Shown here piece after piece: positions 21,397 through 33,927 of a stretch of DNA of 64,000 nucleotides. The position numbers and the translations under genes are program-made. Each line of letters begins with the position of its first letter. Positions within the stretch are counted from its first letter, which is position 1. The notes below the pieces were generated by a model. The model made no database searches and was not told where the DNA came from. It saw only the letters and a list, made by a program, of their open reading frames with translations. Source of the DNA: Zarea fungicola (lineage: Eukaryota; Ascomycota; Sordariomycetes; Hypocreales; Cordycipitaceae); the NCBI GenBank assembly GCA_900169235.1, contig FWCC01000162.1:142464-206463 (forward strand), read 5' to 3'.

Positions 21397-23730
21397 TTAC
21401 GCCCGAACAGTGTGGTTGCCTCTCAATCTGATTGGGATCGGAGGGGCACCTGCATCTGCGGCCTGGGGTGCATTTGCCGACCTCAACGCAGGCGTCGCCG
21501 CATGGCCACTGGCAAGCTCCCTCATCAGAGGCTCGATGGAGCCCATGCCACTTGCATCCTTGACGGCCGCAACCTCGGCCTCATAGTCTGCTCGCATGTC
21601 CCGCTCTTCGCGGCGCATCAGCTCCTCGAGCATGCGCTCACGTGAGAGGCTCGCGCGGCGAATGAGCCTGTGGTGCTGCGTGGCACGGCTGCTGGTCGTT
21701 TCATCATCGGAAGCCCAGTCTCGGATGCTCTCATCATCATTGATGCTGAGTTTTCTGGGTTGGTTGTTGCCGATTCTGCCGCTGTTCATATCCTCAAGCA
21801 TTGGAATCAAGGCTCGCAGCCAGACGTCACCATTTCGCTCAAGGCGACGAACTCGGCCTTCCATATCACGCAGGCGCTGCTCGCGATAGGCTTCATACAG
21901 ACGGAGAATTTCTCTCTCGGGATCAGAAATGTTCATCCCCGCATAGGTACCGGAAGCTGCGAGCTGTCGTAGCTGCGCCTTTGCCACAGCGGCTGCCTCG
22001 CGCTTCTTACGCTCTAGTTCGCGGTTGGTTTGCCACTCACGACGGCGCGTAAGAGACGTCCGAGTGTCGAAGCCGTGCCTTTGCGATGGCGACGTCTCTG
22101 TCGACGTGGGTGGCGTGGGATTGCAAGAGCCTTTTGTAGTCTCTGGAAGCTTTACAACGGACTCTGGCAGCATTTCAATAACGGAGCCGGCATCGTCGTT
22201 TGATGCAACAACAGTCGCCTCCGGTGAATCGTCACCCTCCGGTTTCACGTCCACAACTACCATGATGGTCGACATTGTAGGCCCAGAATCGGTATCGGGA
22301 GCAGAAGCAGGCTGCTTCTTGGCATAATCTTGGACTAGTTTGCCACTCTCATTCTCAGTCGTGGGGGATGCCGTGTTGCTGAATTTCGAACTTCGAGCTG
22401 CGGCCAGATCTCGTAGCTTCTTATCACGCACTTTTTCGCGGCGACTCTTGACAGAAATGATACTCGAAGGGGGCGAAGGTGAGTGCTCCCGGCTGTCGAT
22501 GATGGGGCTGTCTGTTATTTGTGTCACTCGCGACTGCCTGCCGGGCTGTTCTTTGTCTGCCTGCCACTCAGCTCGGAGGTTGGAAGCAGATTTCCGTGCA
22601 ACGGGGGATGTGGCCAGAGACACGGGAGGTCGACCTGTGCGGCGCTCTGTTTGGCGACGGGAGGCCCCTTCGCGGGGCATTGGCGAGGGATTCCGGTTGA
22701 CGGCCTCGTTTTCTGCAGCAATGACTTCGTCGATAGATGATGCGTGGTGATGCTTGGGGTGTTGTTTGGGGACCATGCTTGAGCCCCTTGTAGGGTACGC
22801 CGCGCGAATGAACTCCGAGTTCGAATGCGTTGGACCATTTAGGGCAGGGAGGCTCTTTTCGGCGGACTCTCCGGGGGTGCTTGGCTGCTGAGCACTGGAG
22901 GAGCGGTCTGAGTCAGAACGAGCCAGCGGCCAGGACTCTGAATCAGTAGGGGACAAAGGTGGTGAAGAGGGAGATGCCAGACGGCGGTTTCGTAGAAGCT
23001 GGGGCGGCACATCCCTTTCAAAACGACGGGGGGAAGTCGGGTTCCCCGGCGTGCTACTGTAGTAGTGATCGGGCGACAGCGGTCTCAAGACAGTAACGAC
23101 GCCCTTTTCATTCTTATACGTGCGGATGGATTCCGGCAGGGGCGGGAGGGGAGGTTGAGTGTCGTTTGGAAAGACAGGATACTGAGATTTGGGGGTATCC
23201 CCGAAGTGCGAGGCGTCGAGGGGAATAGAAATAGCAATGTGGCGATGTCCACCGGTAGTGACACCTGCGACGGCAGAATCGGGAAGTCGCAGGGGGGCTG
23301 GTGCTCTGCCCATTGACTTGCTTCGTTTTCTGCCAATAACCTTGTTCCATCGACTGCGCTCCTCTTCATCTGCACTATACGGCTGAGACATGAAGTTGTC
23401 TGGAGGCGGCTCATGAGTGCGGAGGAATTCTATAAGCGCGGCAATGTCGTCGCGACTGCGACGGCGGCGACCCTGTTTGCCGTATTGCATGGTTTCGTGT
23501 AAGTCGCCACCAAGATAGCTGGTGCGGGTGCCGGCGAGATTAGCAGCGGATATTGGGCGCGAGGAATACTGCAGATCTGACGGAATATCGAGGTCACTGA
23601 AGTTGGGCGTGGGGATGCGAAACGGATGCGAAGCCAAAGGCGATGGGTGCAAGTTACTGCTATCCCATGACGCCGTCGACGAAGTCTTTGACTCGATAAT
23701 GATGGAGAGAGGTGAAGTTGCAGCGACCAT
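21397..23730 (-). CDS. Conserved ascomycete protein, disordered with C-terminal coiled coil
   Basis: One long exon of 777 residues, starting at the ATG at 23730 (MVAATSPLSIIIES); the two codons further upstream begin with GTG. The N-terminal half is rich in Ser, Pro and Arg and probably disordered. It contains a short motif, RRSRDDIAALIEFLRTHEPP (about 90-110), that I have seen as a conserved landmark in fungal hypothetical proteins, and a stretch rich in SPR/TSP sites that would suit phosphorylation. Around residues 600-700 the sequence becomes helical (SLTRRREWQTNRELERKKRE, then YEAYREQRLRDMEGRVRRLE), a likely coiled coil, ending in an Arg/Glu-rich helix. No enzymatic motif or membrane segment is visible. 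The size, single frame and coding bias support a real gene; function is unknown. Confidence 0.8.
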   Translation of the reverse strand: MVAATSPLSIIIESKTSSTASWDSSNLHPSPLASHPFRIPTPNFSDLDIPSDLQYSSRPISAANLAGTRTSYLGGDLHETMQYGKQGRRRRSRDDIAALIEFLRTHEPPPDNFMSQPYSADEEERSRWNKVIGRKRSKSMGRAPAPLRLPDSAVAGVTTGGHRHIAISIPLDASHFGDTPKSQYPVFPNDTQPPLPPLPESIRTYKNEKGVVTVLRPLSPDHYYSSTPGNPTSPRRFERDVPPQLLRNRRLASPSSPPLSPTDSESWPLARSDSDRSSSAQQPSTPGESAEKSLPALNGPTHSNSEFIRAAYPTRGSSMVPKQHPKHHHASSIDEVIAAENEAVNRNPSPMPREGASRRQTERRTGRPPVSLATSPVARKSASNLRAEWQADKEQPGRQSRVTQITDSPIIDSREHSPSPPSSIISVKSRREKVRDKKLRDLAAARSSKFSNTASPTTENESGKLVQDYAKKQPASAPDTDSGPTMSTIMVVVDVKPEGDDSPEATVVASNDDAGSVIEMLPESVVKLPETTKGSCNPTPPTSTETSPSQRHGFDTRTSLTRRREWQTNRELERKKREAAAVAKAQLRQLAASGTYAGMNISDPEREILRLYEAYREQRLRDMEGRVRRLERNGDVWLRALIPMLEDMNSGRIGNNQPRKLSINDDESIRDWASDDETTSSRATQHHRLIRRASLSRERMLEELMRREERDMRADYEAEVAAVKDASGMGSIEPLMRELASGHAATPALRSANAPQAADAGAPPIPIRLRGNHTVRA

Positions 23731-26700
23731 GTTCACGACAAGGCAGAGACCAAGTAGGTAGATTCAGTGCGGGCCGCGGCGGCGATCCAAGTGCGTGCGA
23801 TCTCGTGGATAGTGAATGGCACGGACATCAAAGTATACATGAGCCAACTGGGTACAAATCTCCCAAGCTTGCCAACAGTGCTTAGAAGAGGGGCGCCACG
23901 GGAAATGATGGCACAAAACTCGAGGCCCCAGCGCGTACCACTGGGGTTGGAAAGCAGAGTAATATAACCAACTGGGGCAGCAGGGCATCAAGTGTAAGCA
24001 GAGACAGTCGATATGTCAATAGTGGCTGGTAAATGATGGCGGTGCGATGTGAATCGTGTTTCAAACCACAGGCTGGGAACCTGCAGACTTTTGGCTACAA
24101 CCGAGACGAACCGAGCGGCAGGCGAAACACGATAGGTTATCTAAAGTCAAGTAAAGGGAAAAAGGGCGCGGCAATCGTTGCCTCGTCGATCCGGTGCCGA
24201 AACCCAGCAGAAACTAGAGACAGTGAAGAGACGAGAAGACGGAAAGCAGGGCGCCAAATGTTGCAGATTGCTGAAAAAAAGAAAACAGAGGGAAAAGAAA
24301 AGACAAGACTCTGGAGGTAGATTTAAACAGATTGCCACCCTTACGGGACCAGGGCCATTTCGAGCCTCTCTCAGCATCGACAGCGACGGCTAAAAGCGCA
24401 GAAAGCAGGGGCGTAAAAGAAAGGGCTGCTAGGCAAGGATCTGCAGCGCCAGTCTGTAGGGATGTTTTCTCGGAGTGGAGGGCTGGACCATGTAGCTGGG
24501 AATTCGACAGCAATCACGCTTAGCAAGCGCACTAGCCAGGCCCAGCCCGCTGAATGTTGACAGGGAATACAATGAAGCAGCCAAAGACCAACCAGCTTAC
24601 TGGTCCTTTTTGAGAGAATAATAAGGGGCGGCGGGGTGGCAGTCTGCCGGATTTCTCTACCTTTCGGTCTGTAGGCTCCGTACCCCGTATTGTGACGTTT
24701 TTTTTTTTTTTCCAAGACTTGAATTTCAATACCTGGGGGCGACTGCAGTACTAGTAAATTGACAGGCCCATCAATTGGCAAATGTCACTCAGCCAGTAAC
24801 TTAGCTTTAGCACTTTTGCTTGCTCTCGTACACGGTACACCTAGGCACTGGACACACCAGACTCGACGGCTGGGCTGAGGCTAACCAGGCATGGTGTGAC
24901 ACGCTGGACTTTCCAGGCCGGAGCCCAACATTGAGCCAACTAGCCAGTAACCTCGTCCATCACCTCTAGATCTGGCAGGTCCCAGGCCAATTGACCTTCA
25001 GGGGCAAAGGCCTGTAGCCTCGACGCTAAAATCGTGGGGCGCGGCGGTGCCTGGAAATGTATTCGCGAGATGCTGGACGGTTCGACGAGTAGGTGGGCGA
25101 GAGGGCGGGCAATGGCGACGGTTGAATGGAGTACGCGTCGCCCAGTTCCATAAGAGGCATCTGGTATCCGTATCGAAGCAAACTTTGGCATGGGTGAAGC
25201 TCTTGTTTCTTGGCTCATGTCTCAGCGGAAGACGGTGAACCGATCTAGGCAAGGAGCCGCGACGGGCTGTCTGTCTCTAGATGTACCAGGACCAGTGGCG
25301 AGAAGAATGATTTGTCTCCAAGCCATTGTCTGTCCATTTCCTGACGCTGCCGTAGGATAGTCTTGTGCAATGGCACACGACCTATGTGACTTCATTGGTG
25401 ACCTGTACAGTACAGTACAGACACAATGCTCGCGATTGGTGTGAATCCGGCTACCTCATTTACACCATCACATTTTGCGACGGGAAACCCCCAATAGACG
25501 CCAATATTTGCTTCTGCAAAAGAAATGGATGCATAATGGAGGCGACGAATAGATTGACTAGGCCTCGATTCTGCAGGTTCTACGCCAAACAAATGGTGGG
25601 GGGTGATGAGCTTGGAAAAAAGCAATGACTGAATGTGATGTGATGGCTGTGGTTCTTCATTTCACGGCACCTTGCCCGAGTAGGCGGCAGTTGGTTGTAC
25701 CCAGTAACTACGTGGGTTTATTTATTTATTTTATTTTACTTCTTAAATACATTATGATGCAGCTGGCAGCAAGTGTCACGCAAAACGTCGCACAGTGGAT
25801 TAGACCGGCACATACTGTACACCCTTTGTACCGTACAGAATGCATTGATCGTGTTTGTTTGCTCAATGTTTCTTTTCTCACATGCTGCTACCCGACGCAC
25901 AAGTGCCGCCATATCTTGCTCGGCGGCTTGCCTGTCCCATTCGGATTCCAAAGCCCATCTGTGGCCACTGCTTTGCTGTCGTCGACTCCACTGGACAAAC
26001 AAAGGTAACCCACCTGCTTATTGTTGGGCGCCGCCACCGCTTGTGTGCCCGCCAGCCGGTGCAGAACACGAAATGGCTGGACGGAGCCAAAGCAATACGC
26101 TACTGCACACTCTCTGCATGCACTCAATCTCCCTTGCGTCCAGCCCCATCATGGACAAGCTACGCCAAATTAACAGCTCGAATCTCAGTCCGAACCATGT
26201 CAGAATCCAGAGACGGGCCGCCGCCAGCCTCTCTTGCCCCTGTGGACGAAAAAGGCAAGCCAAGAGTCACATCTTCCTTGCGCCGACCCTGGGCTTCCTC
26301 ATCAGTTATTAAAACTAGCCCGGGGGTCCAGAGGGAAAAGTGGAATCGTCAAGCCCCCTATCAAGAGTTTTTTCTTGCCTCTCGCAAATACCCCATCCAC
26401 CAAAATTTGGTCCATCACCAACGAACCAGGGGTCGATATTACAACTCTGCACGGAGACCATAAGGAGCCATCCACGTAATGAGCTAGCCTGTTCCCCATA
26501 GATGTCGGAACGCGGGCCACCCGTTCGCCCAATAAGATTATCCAACATATTATATCCCAACGGCCGAGACATGGCTGAAGACGGGCATCAGCAACGGCTC
26601 GAAATCTAGCCGGTGGCGGACTGCACCTCGCGGCTCGGTAATAAATGCTGAGGCGATAATTGCATCGCATTCAACTTTGTCTACCCAGTAAGCAAGTAGA

Positions 26701-27609
26701 GCGAATGAGCAATCGCACACCGAAAGTCAAATCAAATTGTCCGCGCGCCATACAGCGCCACCATGTCGATCTGGCGTCGCTGCCCTACTAACCAAGTAAC
26801 TGGTTGGCAAAAGTCGACAGGCCGTCCCCGCTTCGGCCCCTGTCCACCGCACAGAGGATACCGGAGCCCCCTTTGGAAGAGACGATCCGCGATGTGACCG
26901 ACGTGACCGACGGGCTACATAAGCCATTGCATTATTATGATCTGTAGCTGTCATGGTATCTTGTCTATGGATATACTGGAGCTGGTATAGTTATATCAGT
27001 CAGACGCTCGATAAATATTGTAGATTATTCCATGTGCCAGGACTGGAACAGCCTGTGCTTTTAGCTGCCTCCACATTTGAGATTATACAGGCACCAAGCT
27101 GAGTGACGCTGGCGAAACATCTGACAACCTGTAATCGCTGGGAAACATTGAGACGCTATCATTAATCGGTAAGTTAAACTTCATCCTAAGCGAGAGATAT
27201 TAAGGGCAAGTTGCCCGCAATTGGATTTTTGGAATATTTGGAATATTGTCATCTTTTTTCGGAACACTTTGCGGGCAGTTTTAGGCTTAAACTCTGCCGT
27301 ACCAAGTTTGTTATGCGGGAATAAGGCTTGAATATCATGCATGATAAGTATACATTATTAAGAATAAGGAGAAAGTTGTATAATGTGCCCAGAGGGGGGT
27401 GATAGAATAAGAAGATGGGGGAAGACATAGAAAAGCATCTTGTTGCAGAGAAAGCAATGTAGACCGCCCAGGCGTGGTGGGATATCACAAAAAAAAAGAG
27501 AAGAGAGAATAAAAGAAATGGGAAAGGCCAAAAGGTCAAAGGGGAAGAAATAGGAAGAAATAGGAAAAGAAAAAGACAGCCATCTATAAAAATCGATTCC
27601 GCCCTGCTT
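23731..27609. other. 3.9 kb gene-poor stretch
   Basis: This is the upstream region of the minus-strand gene ending at 23730 and the 3' flank of the minus-strand RBR gene. Frames up to 202 codons occur (for example 25855-26463), but they overlap in several frames, show no domain signal and lack convincing splice structure. I do not call them. Poly-T near 24,700 and ACTAGTTA-like motifs near 26,790 are the only visible oddities. Confidence 0.5.
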
Positions 27610-29641
27610 CTATTGAGCGGTTTGTTCGACATGAAACTGCTCTTGCGGCCACGCCGGCGTGGCTATCGGGCTGTACTTGAGCCCCTCGGCTTCCTCGAGC
27701 TCTTTGCAGAGCACTTCTAGTTGCAAGCTCCATCGCGCATTCAGTCTGATTTGCAGCGTGCGCAGCGTATCCGTGACGCTCTCGTTCTCGGCCGCGCAGC
27801 GGGATGCTTGCGCAAATGACTCCTCGCGGTGCTTGTCGGACATGGTGCTCGCCTCCGTCTCGTGCTTATCCAGCAGCTCTTCCATGCGTTTTGCCTGGCG
27901 ATCGCGCATGACGTTAATCTTGGCCTGATGCTGGCGCTCCATGCCGTCGCGCAGCGAGTACTGCTGTCCCAGCTCCTTGAGGTTCTTTTCGGTAACCACC
28001 CTGTTGGGGTCTGTCTCGCCGTCGTTATTGCGGCCGTTGCAGTAGGCTTCCATGTGCTTCAGGCGTAGTTTGACGCTGCGCTCCGTCTGCTCCAGCGTAG
28101 CACGTAGTTCCATCTCAGCAGCGATTTGAAGGTCCTCCAAGGAGCTCGTCGCTTTGCTGTGCCTCTCCTGCAGCGTACCCTCTTCTTCGGCATGGCGCTC
28201 CAACAGCGCCAGCTTATCTGTCGCGTGGCGTGTCTGCATCGTGGTTCTGGCCTGTGCCGAGTATGCGCAAAATCGATTGAGCTCCATCGTCTGCTTGCTT
28301 ACGAGTGCCTGGACGTCTGGGCTTCTTTTTGATCGCTTCTCCGCGTCTTCCTTTTCTGCCTGCTCTTGGGCGATGGCCTTGTGCATGGCTTCGTTTTGAT
28401 CCCCAGACATGCTACTAAGACCCGACCGGCGCCTCTCCTGCTCAGTCTCATCTCCGCACAGGTTTGGGCATCCAGTTGTCGGATCCCACACGGCACCACA
28501 AATATGGCACATTTCTTCCTTGCACCGACAGATCATATGCGTGCGTCCCTTGGGAAGGTTGACCAGGTTGTGGCAGCCATGACAACGCTTCCAGCTGGGA
28601 CTTTGACCCATCTTCTTTACCGCTTCCAGCTCCCAATCTTCGGGGCAATCCACACCAATGGAGTGTGCATCGCGCTTACACCTGCGACAGGCACTTGTCA
28701 GGCAGCTTTGGCACTTGATATCGAGAGGGTGCTTGTGATCGGCAGATTGACGCGGGTCGATAAATTCGCCGCAGTTGCTGTTCGGGCAGTATATTCTTGC
28801 ATTCTTTGGCGTGCTGAAATGAGCTACCGCCTTGAGAAATGCCTGTTTAGTCTTGCTGTCTACTGCCGCTTGAATGATACTGCTAGAGAGCGGCTGCGAG
28901 CAGCATCGCGGAGGCATACTAGCCTCGTCGGTACAAGCTTGGCTGACAACATAACGCAAGCATTCGGAGCAATACGTGTGATTGCAGGCTAGACTGTGCA
29001 AGCTTGTCATTTTGCCCAGAGGGCTGCGGCATCCATGACAGGATCTGAAGGGGACATGTTAGCACAAGCACAAACGACGCGAAGCCGCAGTCCGCTTTTA
29101 CTTACTTGGACGAGTCCGGCTTCTTCTTCCACCAGGAACGTGGCTTGAACCCTGACCTGACACTTGAAAAGCTCTTGCTGGTGTTGACGCTCAACATACT
29201 TTGCCCCGAGGAGTTTATAGCCGGAAGGGATCCCTTGCGAAATCTTATTGCTTCCAGCGGTCCGTCGACGGCTGTAATGTACTGGTCGTATAGGTTGAAC
29301 CCAGACGTGCCGCTGCTTGCGAGCTCGGCACTTGACCGTCCAAATACAGATGAATGCGGTGTTGCAACCATGGGAGAGGAGGTTGAAGAAAACGTTTGGT
29401 CGAGACAAGAGTCCAGGGTTGATAATGAAAATGCGCTGGATGTGTTGCGTTTCTGTAGCGTAGAGGCGGCGATGCCCAGTGAGTTGGCCTTGGCGACCAG
29501 CTCCGCATCAAGGCTATCTTCACTAATACCGGCTTGCAAACCTAGTACTTGCGTCGCATAGACATCCTTGTTCACATCTCCAGGCGCCATTGTGTCGGGC
29601 GTCGACGGTGGCGGTTGTACTGTAATGGTAAGAGCTTCCAT
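27610..29641 (-). CDS. RBR (RING-IBR-RING) E3 ubiquitin ligase with coiled coils
   Basis: Exon 1 is 29641-29106, the intron is 29105-29045 (GTAAGT...TTCAG, branch GCTAAC, 61 nt) and exon 2 is 29044-27610, giving 656 residues. The splice completes the first RING: KSCHGCRSPLGK in exon 2 followed by LACNHTYCSECL. The IBR follows (YCPNSNCGEFID, KCQSCLTSACRRCKRDAH), then RING2 with WKRCHGCHNLVNLPKGRTHM and ICRCKEEMCHICG. The Cys after HMI matches the catalytic Cys that takes ubiquitin as a thioester in RBR ligases. The first 178 residues are Ser/Thr-rich and end in a basic-aromatic patch (FKPRSWWKKKPD). The last ~270 residues are charged helices with many Glu/Arg, likely coiled coil. This architecture is frequent in filamentous ascomycetes; substrates are unknown. 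Confidence 0.9.
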
Positions 29642-32600
29642 ATTTGTTTGCTCTCAGGAGAGGTCGACGTGACGGCAACACGAATGGGGATAAAAGCCAC
29701 GTCCGATGCTAGTAGGGGTAAAGGTGGAATATATAAATGTGACAGCGGAAACAAACATGAATTAGATGAGCATCTGGGTTGGGCCGCCAGCGATGTGGGC
29801 TTGTCCAAGACAAACCACTCATCTTTTTCACATCCTGACCTGTGCCCACCGAAAAGCAAAGCGGGAATGTCTTGGAATCGACAGACCGACTGTCTATCAA
29901 CTAGTTAACTAGCTGGATTGGCTGAGTACATAGCAAACCCGGAAGTTGGGAGCTCGGTGCCGGGAGGGCACCGGCACCCCAGGGCTGCCAACCGAGGGAG
30001 CACCCAGCCAGGAGCAAAGAGACAGGCAGGGGAGCCCAGACGATGCAAAAGCACCGAGACTTGAGTGGGGGAGCGGGCGCCACACAGCTCAAGCACCCCT
30101 GTTAGCGTTTTCAGTTGGTCAAAGCAGAAGCTGTCGTCTGCCACCATCTCGCCATTAGCCTACGAGGTTTCCTCGGCAGCTCACTTACATCACCGCCGTG
30201 ATTGCTTCTTCTCAAGACTACCCATCGTCTACAACAAAACAAGGCAGTTTGTCGCTCATTTGCATTTCTTTTTCGTAAATCACACTAGGGGCAGCCTCTG
30301 CGTCACTTCGATTCCCAGCAGTGAGCAGTCCTTGAGTGCTTTGCGGAGCACCTGCCCATCGGCTCCGACATGTCGCGGATGGCACGTCATCAGAGCCGAA
30401 GTTGTGATTGAATTGTACCACCCAAACATACAGCGTATTGCCAATATTAAAAATCGGTGTACGCTCCAGTATGAGTTTGGCCAACTAGTTAGTTGGTTGT
30501 GTTCCGTCGCAGTCTGACGCTAACAGAGCGGATGCTTCAAATAACCCTTGCTGGCCGTTTTGGACAAGTGTACGGAGTACGCAGCGGATATCACATTCGA
30601 CTCGCAATGAATGTCGTGCATTCTCACAGACAAAGCGCAGTGGGATGCGCGTTAGCGGTATGCAAGGACTGCTGGGTCGCCCGATTTGTCACTTTTTGAG
30701 GGGATGCTAACTAGTTCTTAGCTCCCATGCCGGCCGCTAGGCATGCATATGTACTCTAGGTTGGTGCCGTGTTGGTGTTTGCTCCGGCATGCAACGCTCG
30801 GTGATATATGGGCAAATGGGCTGTATGTGTGTAACTACCGGCTGATGAGATTGCATACGAGCAGCGAAGTGATGGATCGTTCGTAGGCGCAAGTGATTTG
30901 CAATGTTTCATTTGTTTTACTCCCCAAACGGAGCAAGATGAACCGGCGGATGTTGTGCCCTGGTCAGGGACAGGGTCTAGCAGCAGTGCACCAGTGTCCA
31001 GGTAGACGGTAGCCTGAATTGCCTTCTAGGATGATGGGCGTCCGGAGATGATGGAAGAGGGTCCTGGCAGATTAGGACTGATGATTGAGGTGACGAGATT
31101 GATCAACCTGGTGACGGTCAGTGTATTGGCGGTGGCTTGAGCCAAAATCGGAACTGGAGAGATCCGTTCTCGTCTGTGGGTTGCCAGCCAGGGCTATCTG
31201 TCTTGCAGTCGCTAACTAACCAACTACGAGTTTGACAAAAACCGCAGAGGGAGAGAGACCCCTCCCTGCCTTGTCTCGATCGCGACGGGCAAGTTATTAC
31301 CAGCTTTACTATTCTTCCGCCGTTGATTTCCGGTTTCCTGTTTCAATTGAATCATGATTGTGACCGGGCCATGTTATTGCTTATTCTCAATGTCCGACGC
31401 CCCGGGCCTCCTTCGTTCCAATCACTGCTGGCTATGCCCAACGAACAAGCGATGGCGAGAGCCACCAAACCGAATTGCCTAGAGCTACAAATATACGGAT
31501 TGCCGTTGCAATACCATCCATTCATCTACCAGTTTCCTGAGTGTTACGTGACACTATCTATTGACCTACTCTAGATGGCGTCTTTTTCTTTCTGTGGTCT
31601 TATTTCACGTCGCGCGTTCACGCTGTCATCTCGGAAGCTCTGTCTCCCTCCCTGCCGTGTCTTAGCCGAATAACTATTTCAAGACACCCTCATCCCGGAA
31701 AGTCCTCTCTGCCAGTAGGCATTGCATTGAGTAGCACCGGTTGTTTAAGAAATTCCAACGGCTCCGGGGACAGGCTAATAAATGCCTGACTTGTTGCATC
31801 GCCGTTATCACGCGCCCTTTATGACCTCTGATGCCCCGCCCCTGCGTTCGTTATTCTCCATTTTGTATGTGAGTGATGGACACATTGCACCAATGGTAAG
31901 CGGGCAGTTTATTAGCGCGAGAGGTGTGCCTTTGGTTGTCTACTACTAGTTAGTTGCTGTAACTGCGGGCTATTCTGCTCTGGCGCTTTTTTTCTCCTTT
32001 TTCCACTCCTGTTTTTTTTTTAGGGGGGGGCTGTGGTCATATTGTTCCCCAGGAATCATCGCAACCATGGCGTACTCTACCGAGCAATAAACATTTGTTG
32101 TGGAAGGAGTAAAATCGCAGCCGCGCGCAACAGCTACTATTCGGCGTCCTGTCGATGTGACTTTTTCAGTCATTGTTGGGTGTAGCTCTGTAGCGCTACA
32201 AACTCGGTAACCCGAGGTTGCTCAACATAACTTCATCACATATTTTGTTTTGGATGTCCACAGTCCGCTATAATTTTAGGGCAGATCTTTTGCAGGCTCG
32301 TTTATCCTCGCTGTGTGGCCCTTGAGCCGATTTCTGACACGGAGGAGGCCATTCTGAGTGATGGTTCCGACCGACCCCGGCCAAAAGAAAAAGCAAAACC
32401 CCCGGCGCGAGACTCTTCCGCGGGCCTGTTTCTTTTTTGGTCTGGTTGGATTTTTTTGCTTTTGCTTGTTGGCCCCTCCTTTCAAATCTTGGCAAACTTA
32501 TGTCTCCAAAGTGTGCTCAGACCCTTGTAACCACTGCGTGGAGCAAGGAGACCGGCAATAATAAGGTGCGCCCGTTGAGCAATCGCTCCCATCGTTCTTG

Positions 32601-33927
32601 ACTCTCCATGTCTGCTGGATACACGAAGGAAATAAACCCCCTACACGCAATTAATGACGTAAGAAGTGACAGTGGTCAGTGGACCAGTTGGTGCCGTTCT
32701 TTTGCGATAAGTGACAGCATGCGAGGGCTGAACATTGACCCATGAATTGATTACATGGTAATGAGCTATGCAAGAAAGAAAGAACTTGAGGCATGAGGCA
32801 AGGTATGCTCACCATCCGTGGCTAGCCTTGCTGAGCTTTACTGTAAATCTTATCGTCTTCATTCTTATCGGTGAATAGAACGAGTATACTGTTCTAAGCA
32901 GTGATTGGTGGTTTAAAAGACATTTATGCATCAGCTGAAGTAGCAAGTGTTTGCACGGGTGAGTCTAATCTGGAATGTTAATTGCCCTATCTGAATCCAA
33001 CATGTTCCAGATGACTCGCCAGCATTCGCAGTCACAAAATAGCTGCGTTTGAGAGCACATAACATGCAACTCCATGGACTAATTGCACCAGCAACTCAGG
33101 TATGGAAATATTAAGTGAAACTCTTATTTTCGACTTTTGATTTCTGATTTAGTTACTCCTTGTAACTGGGATGCGAACCCCGTTCAAAACCTGGTACTGC
33201 CAACTCGAATGATGGTACTCATAGTCTACACTCCGCTACATTTAACTAGAAATATGTACTGAAAGCATAAATGATGGAAGTTTTATTTATTTTTTATTTT
33301 TTATTTTATTTTATTATTATTATTATTATTATTATTTTAAAAAAAAAGAACCTGTTTTAAAGCGAATCGAGTGGCCGACGCGTTAGACAAAGTTCGCTTG
33401 CAATCACTACGGGGAGTTCAGGTTTCGGCATCAGATTCTTAGCCCAGCGTGATAAGTCGTGACCGAGCTTTACGGTATAAAACCCAAGCGACACATAATT
33501 GATATTGAACAATCAGAATAGCAACACGAAGCCTATGCCAAGCTTACACATATACTGGACGAACCTGCGAAGAGAATAGGGTGAGTTGTAGGGTAGGGAC
33601 ACGAAAGCAGGGGGATCTCAACCATCCAGCCGATGCGCCGTTTCCCTTTCAAAGAAATTCGTCTTTTTTTCCTATACAATCCCTGAGTGTTGATTTAAGC
33701 TAAAATCTGGCTGCATTGCGGTTTAAGCTTCGCCATCTTGTCGTTACCTGTTTGTTTGTCCCGGCAAGATTAGTTACATTGAGAGCTTGAGCAAGTTCAA
33801 CATAGTGTTGCTAGATTGCACAAAAGAAGACTGTTTGAATATTTATCAATCACCATGGGACATTGATAAAAAAAAAGTTTCCAGAAGTACTGTACCAGAC
33901 AGACATCAGCAAAAATGCAAAAAGAAC
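29642..33927. other. 4.3 kb gene desert
   Basis: No gene is supported. Short frames lack motifs. Visible features are a 6 bp perfect hairpin (GGTGCC, five-base loop, GGCACC) at 29956-29972 in a GC-rich block, several ACTAGTTA/TTAGTTGG-like motifs (near 29,899, 30,484, 31,212 and 31,947), a TACGGAGTAC motif near 30,571, and an AT low-complexity tract at 33,281. A B-box-like segment at 33,160-33,190 does not fold as a tRNA. The RBR promoter must lie at the left end. Confidence 0.5.
33281..33338. repeat. AT low-complexity tract with (ATT)n
   Basis: TTTTATTTA/TTTTATT repeats grade into about nine ATT units, followed by a run of A. Simple-sequence DNA in the desert just left of the tRNA gene. Confidence 0.85.

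Noticed and set aside
24180..24520. Frames in the upstream region of the 777-residue protein gene
   Set aside because: Lys/Arg-rich low-complexity translations on one strand and hydrophobic ones on the other, typical of purine-rich leader DNA.
25855..26463. 202-codon frame in the gene-poor stretch
   Set aside because: Overlapped by other open frames of similar length on both strands, no domain signal and no conserved-looking sequence.
33160..33245. Possible second tRNA (GGGGTTCGCATCCC on the minus strand)
   Set aside because: Only the T arm is tRNA-like. The acceptor and D stems do not pair, so at most it is a decayed remnant.
33281..33338. CRISPR-like or satellite array
   Set aside because: Simple ATT repeat without spacers; CRISPR is not expected in a fungal genome.
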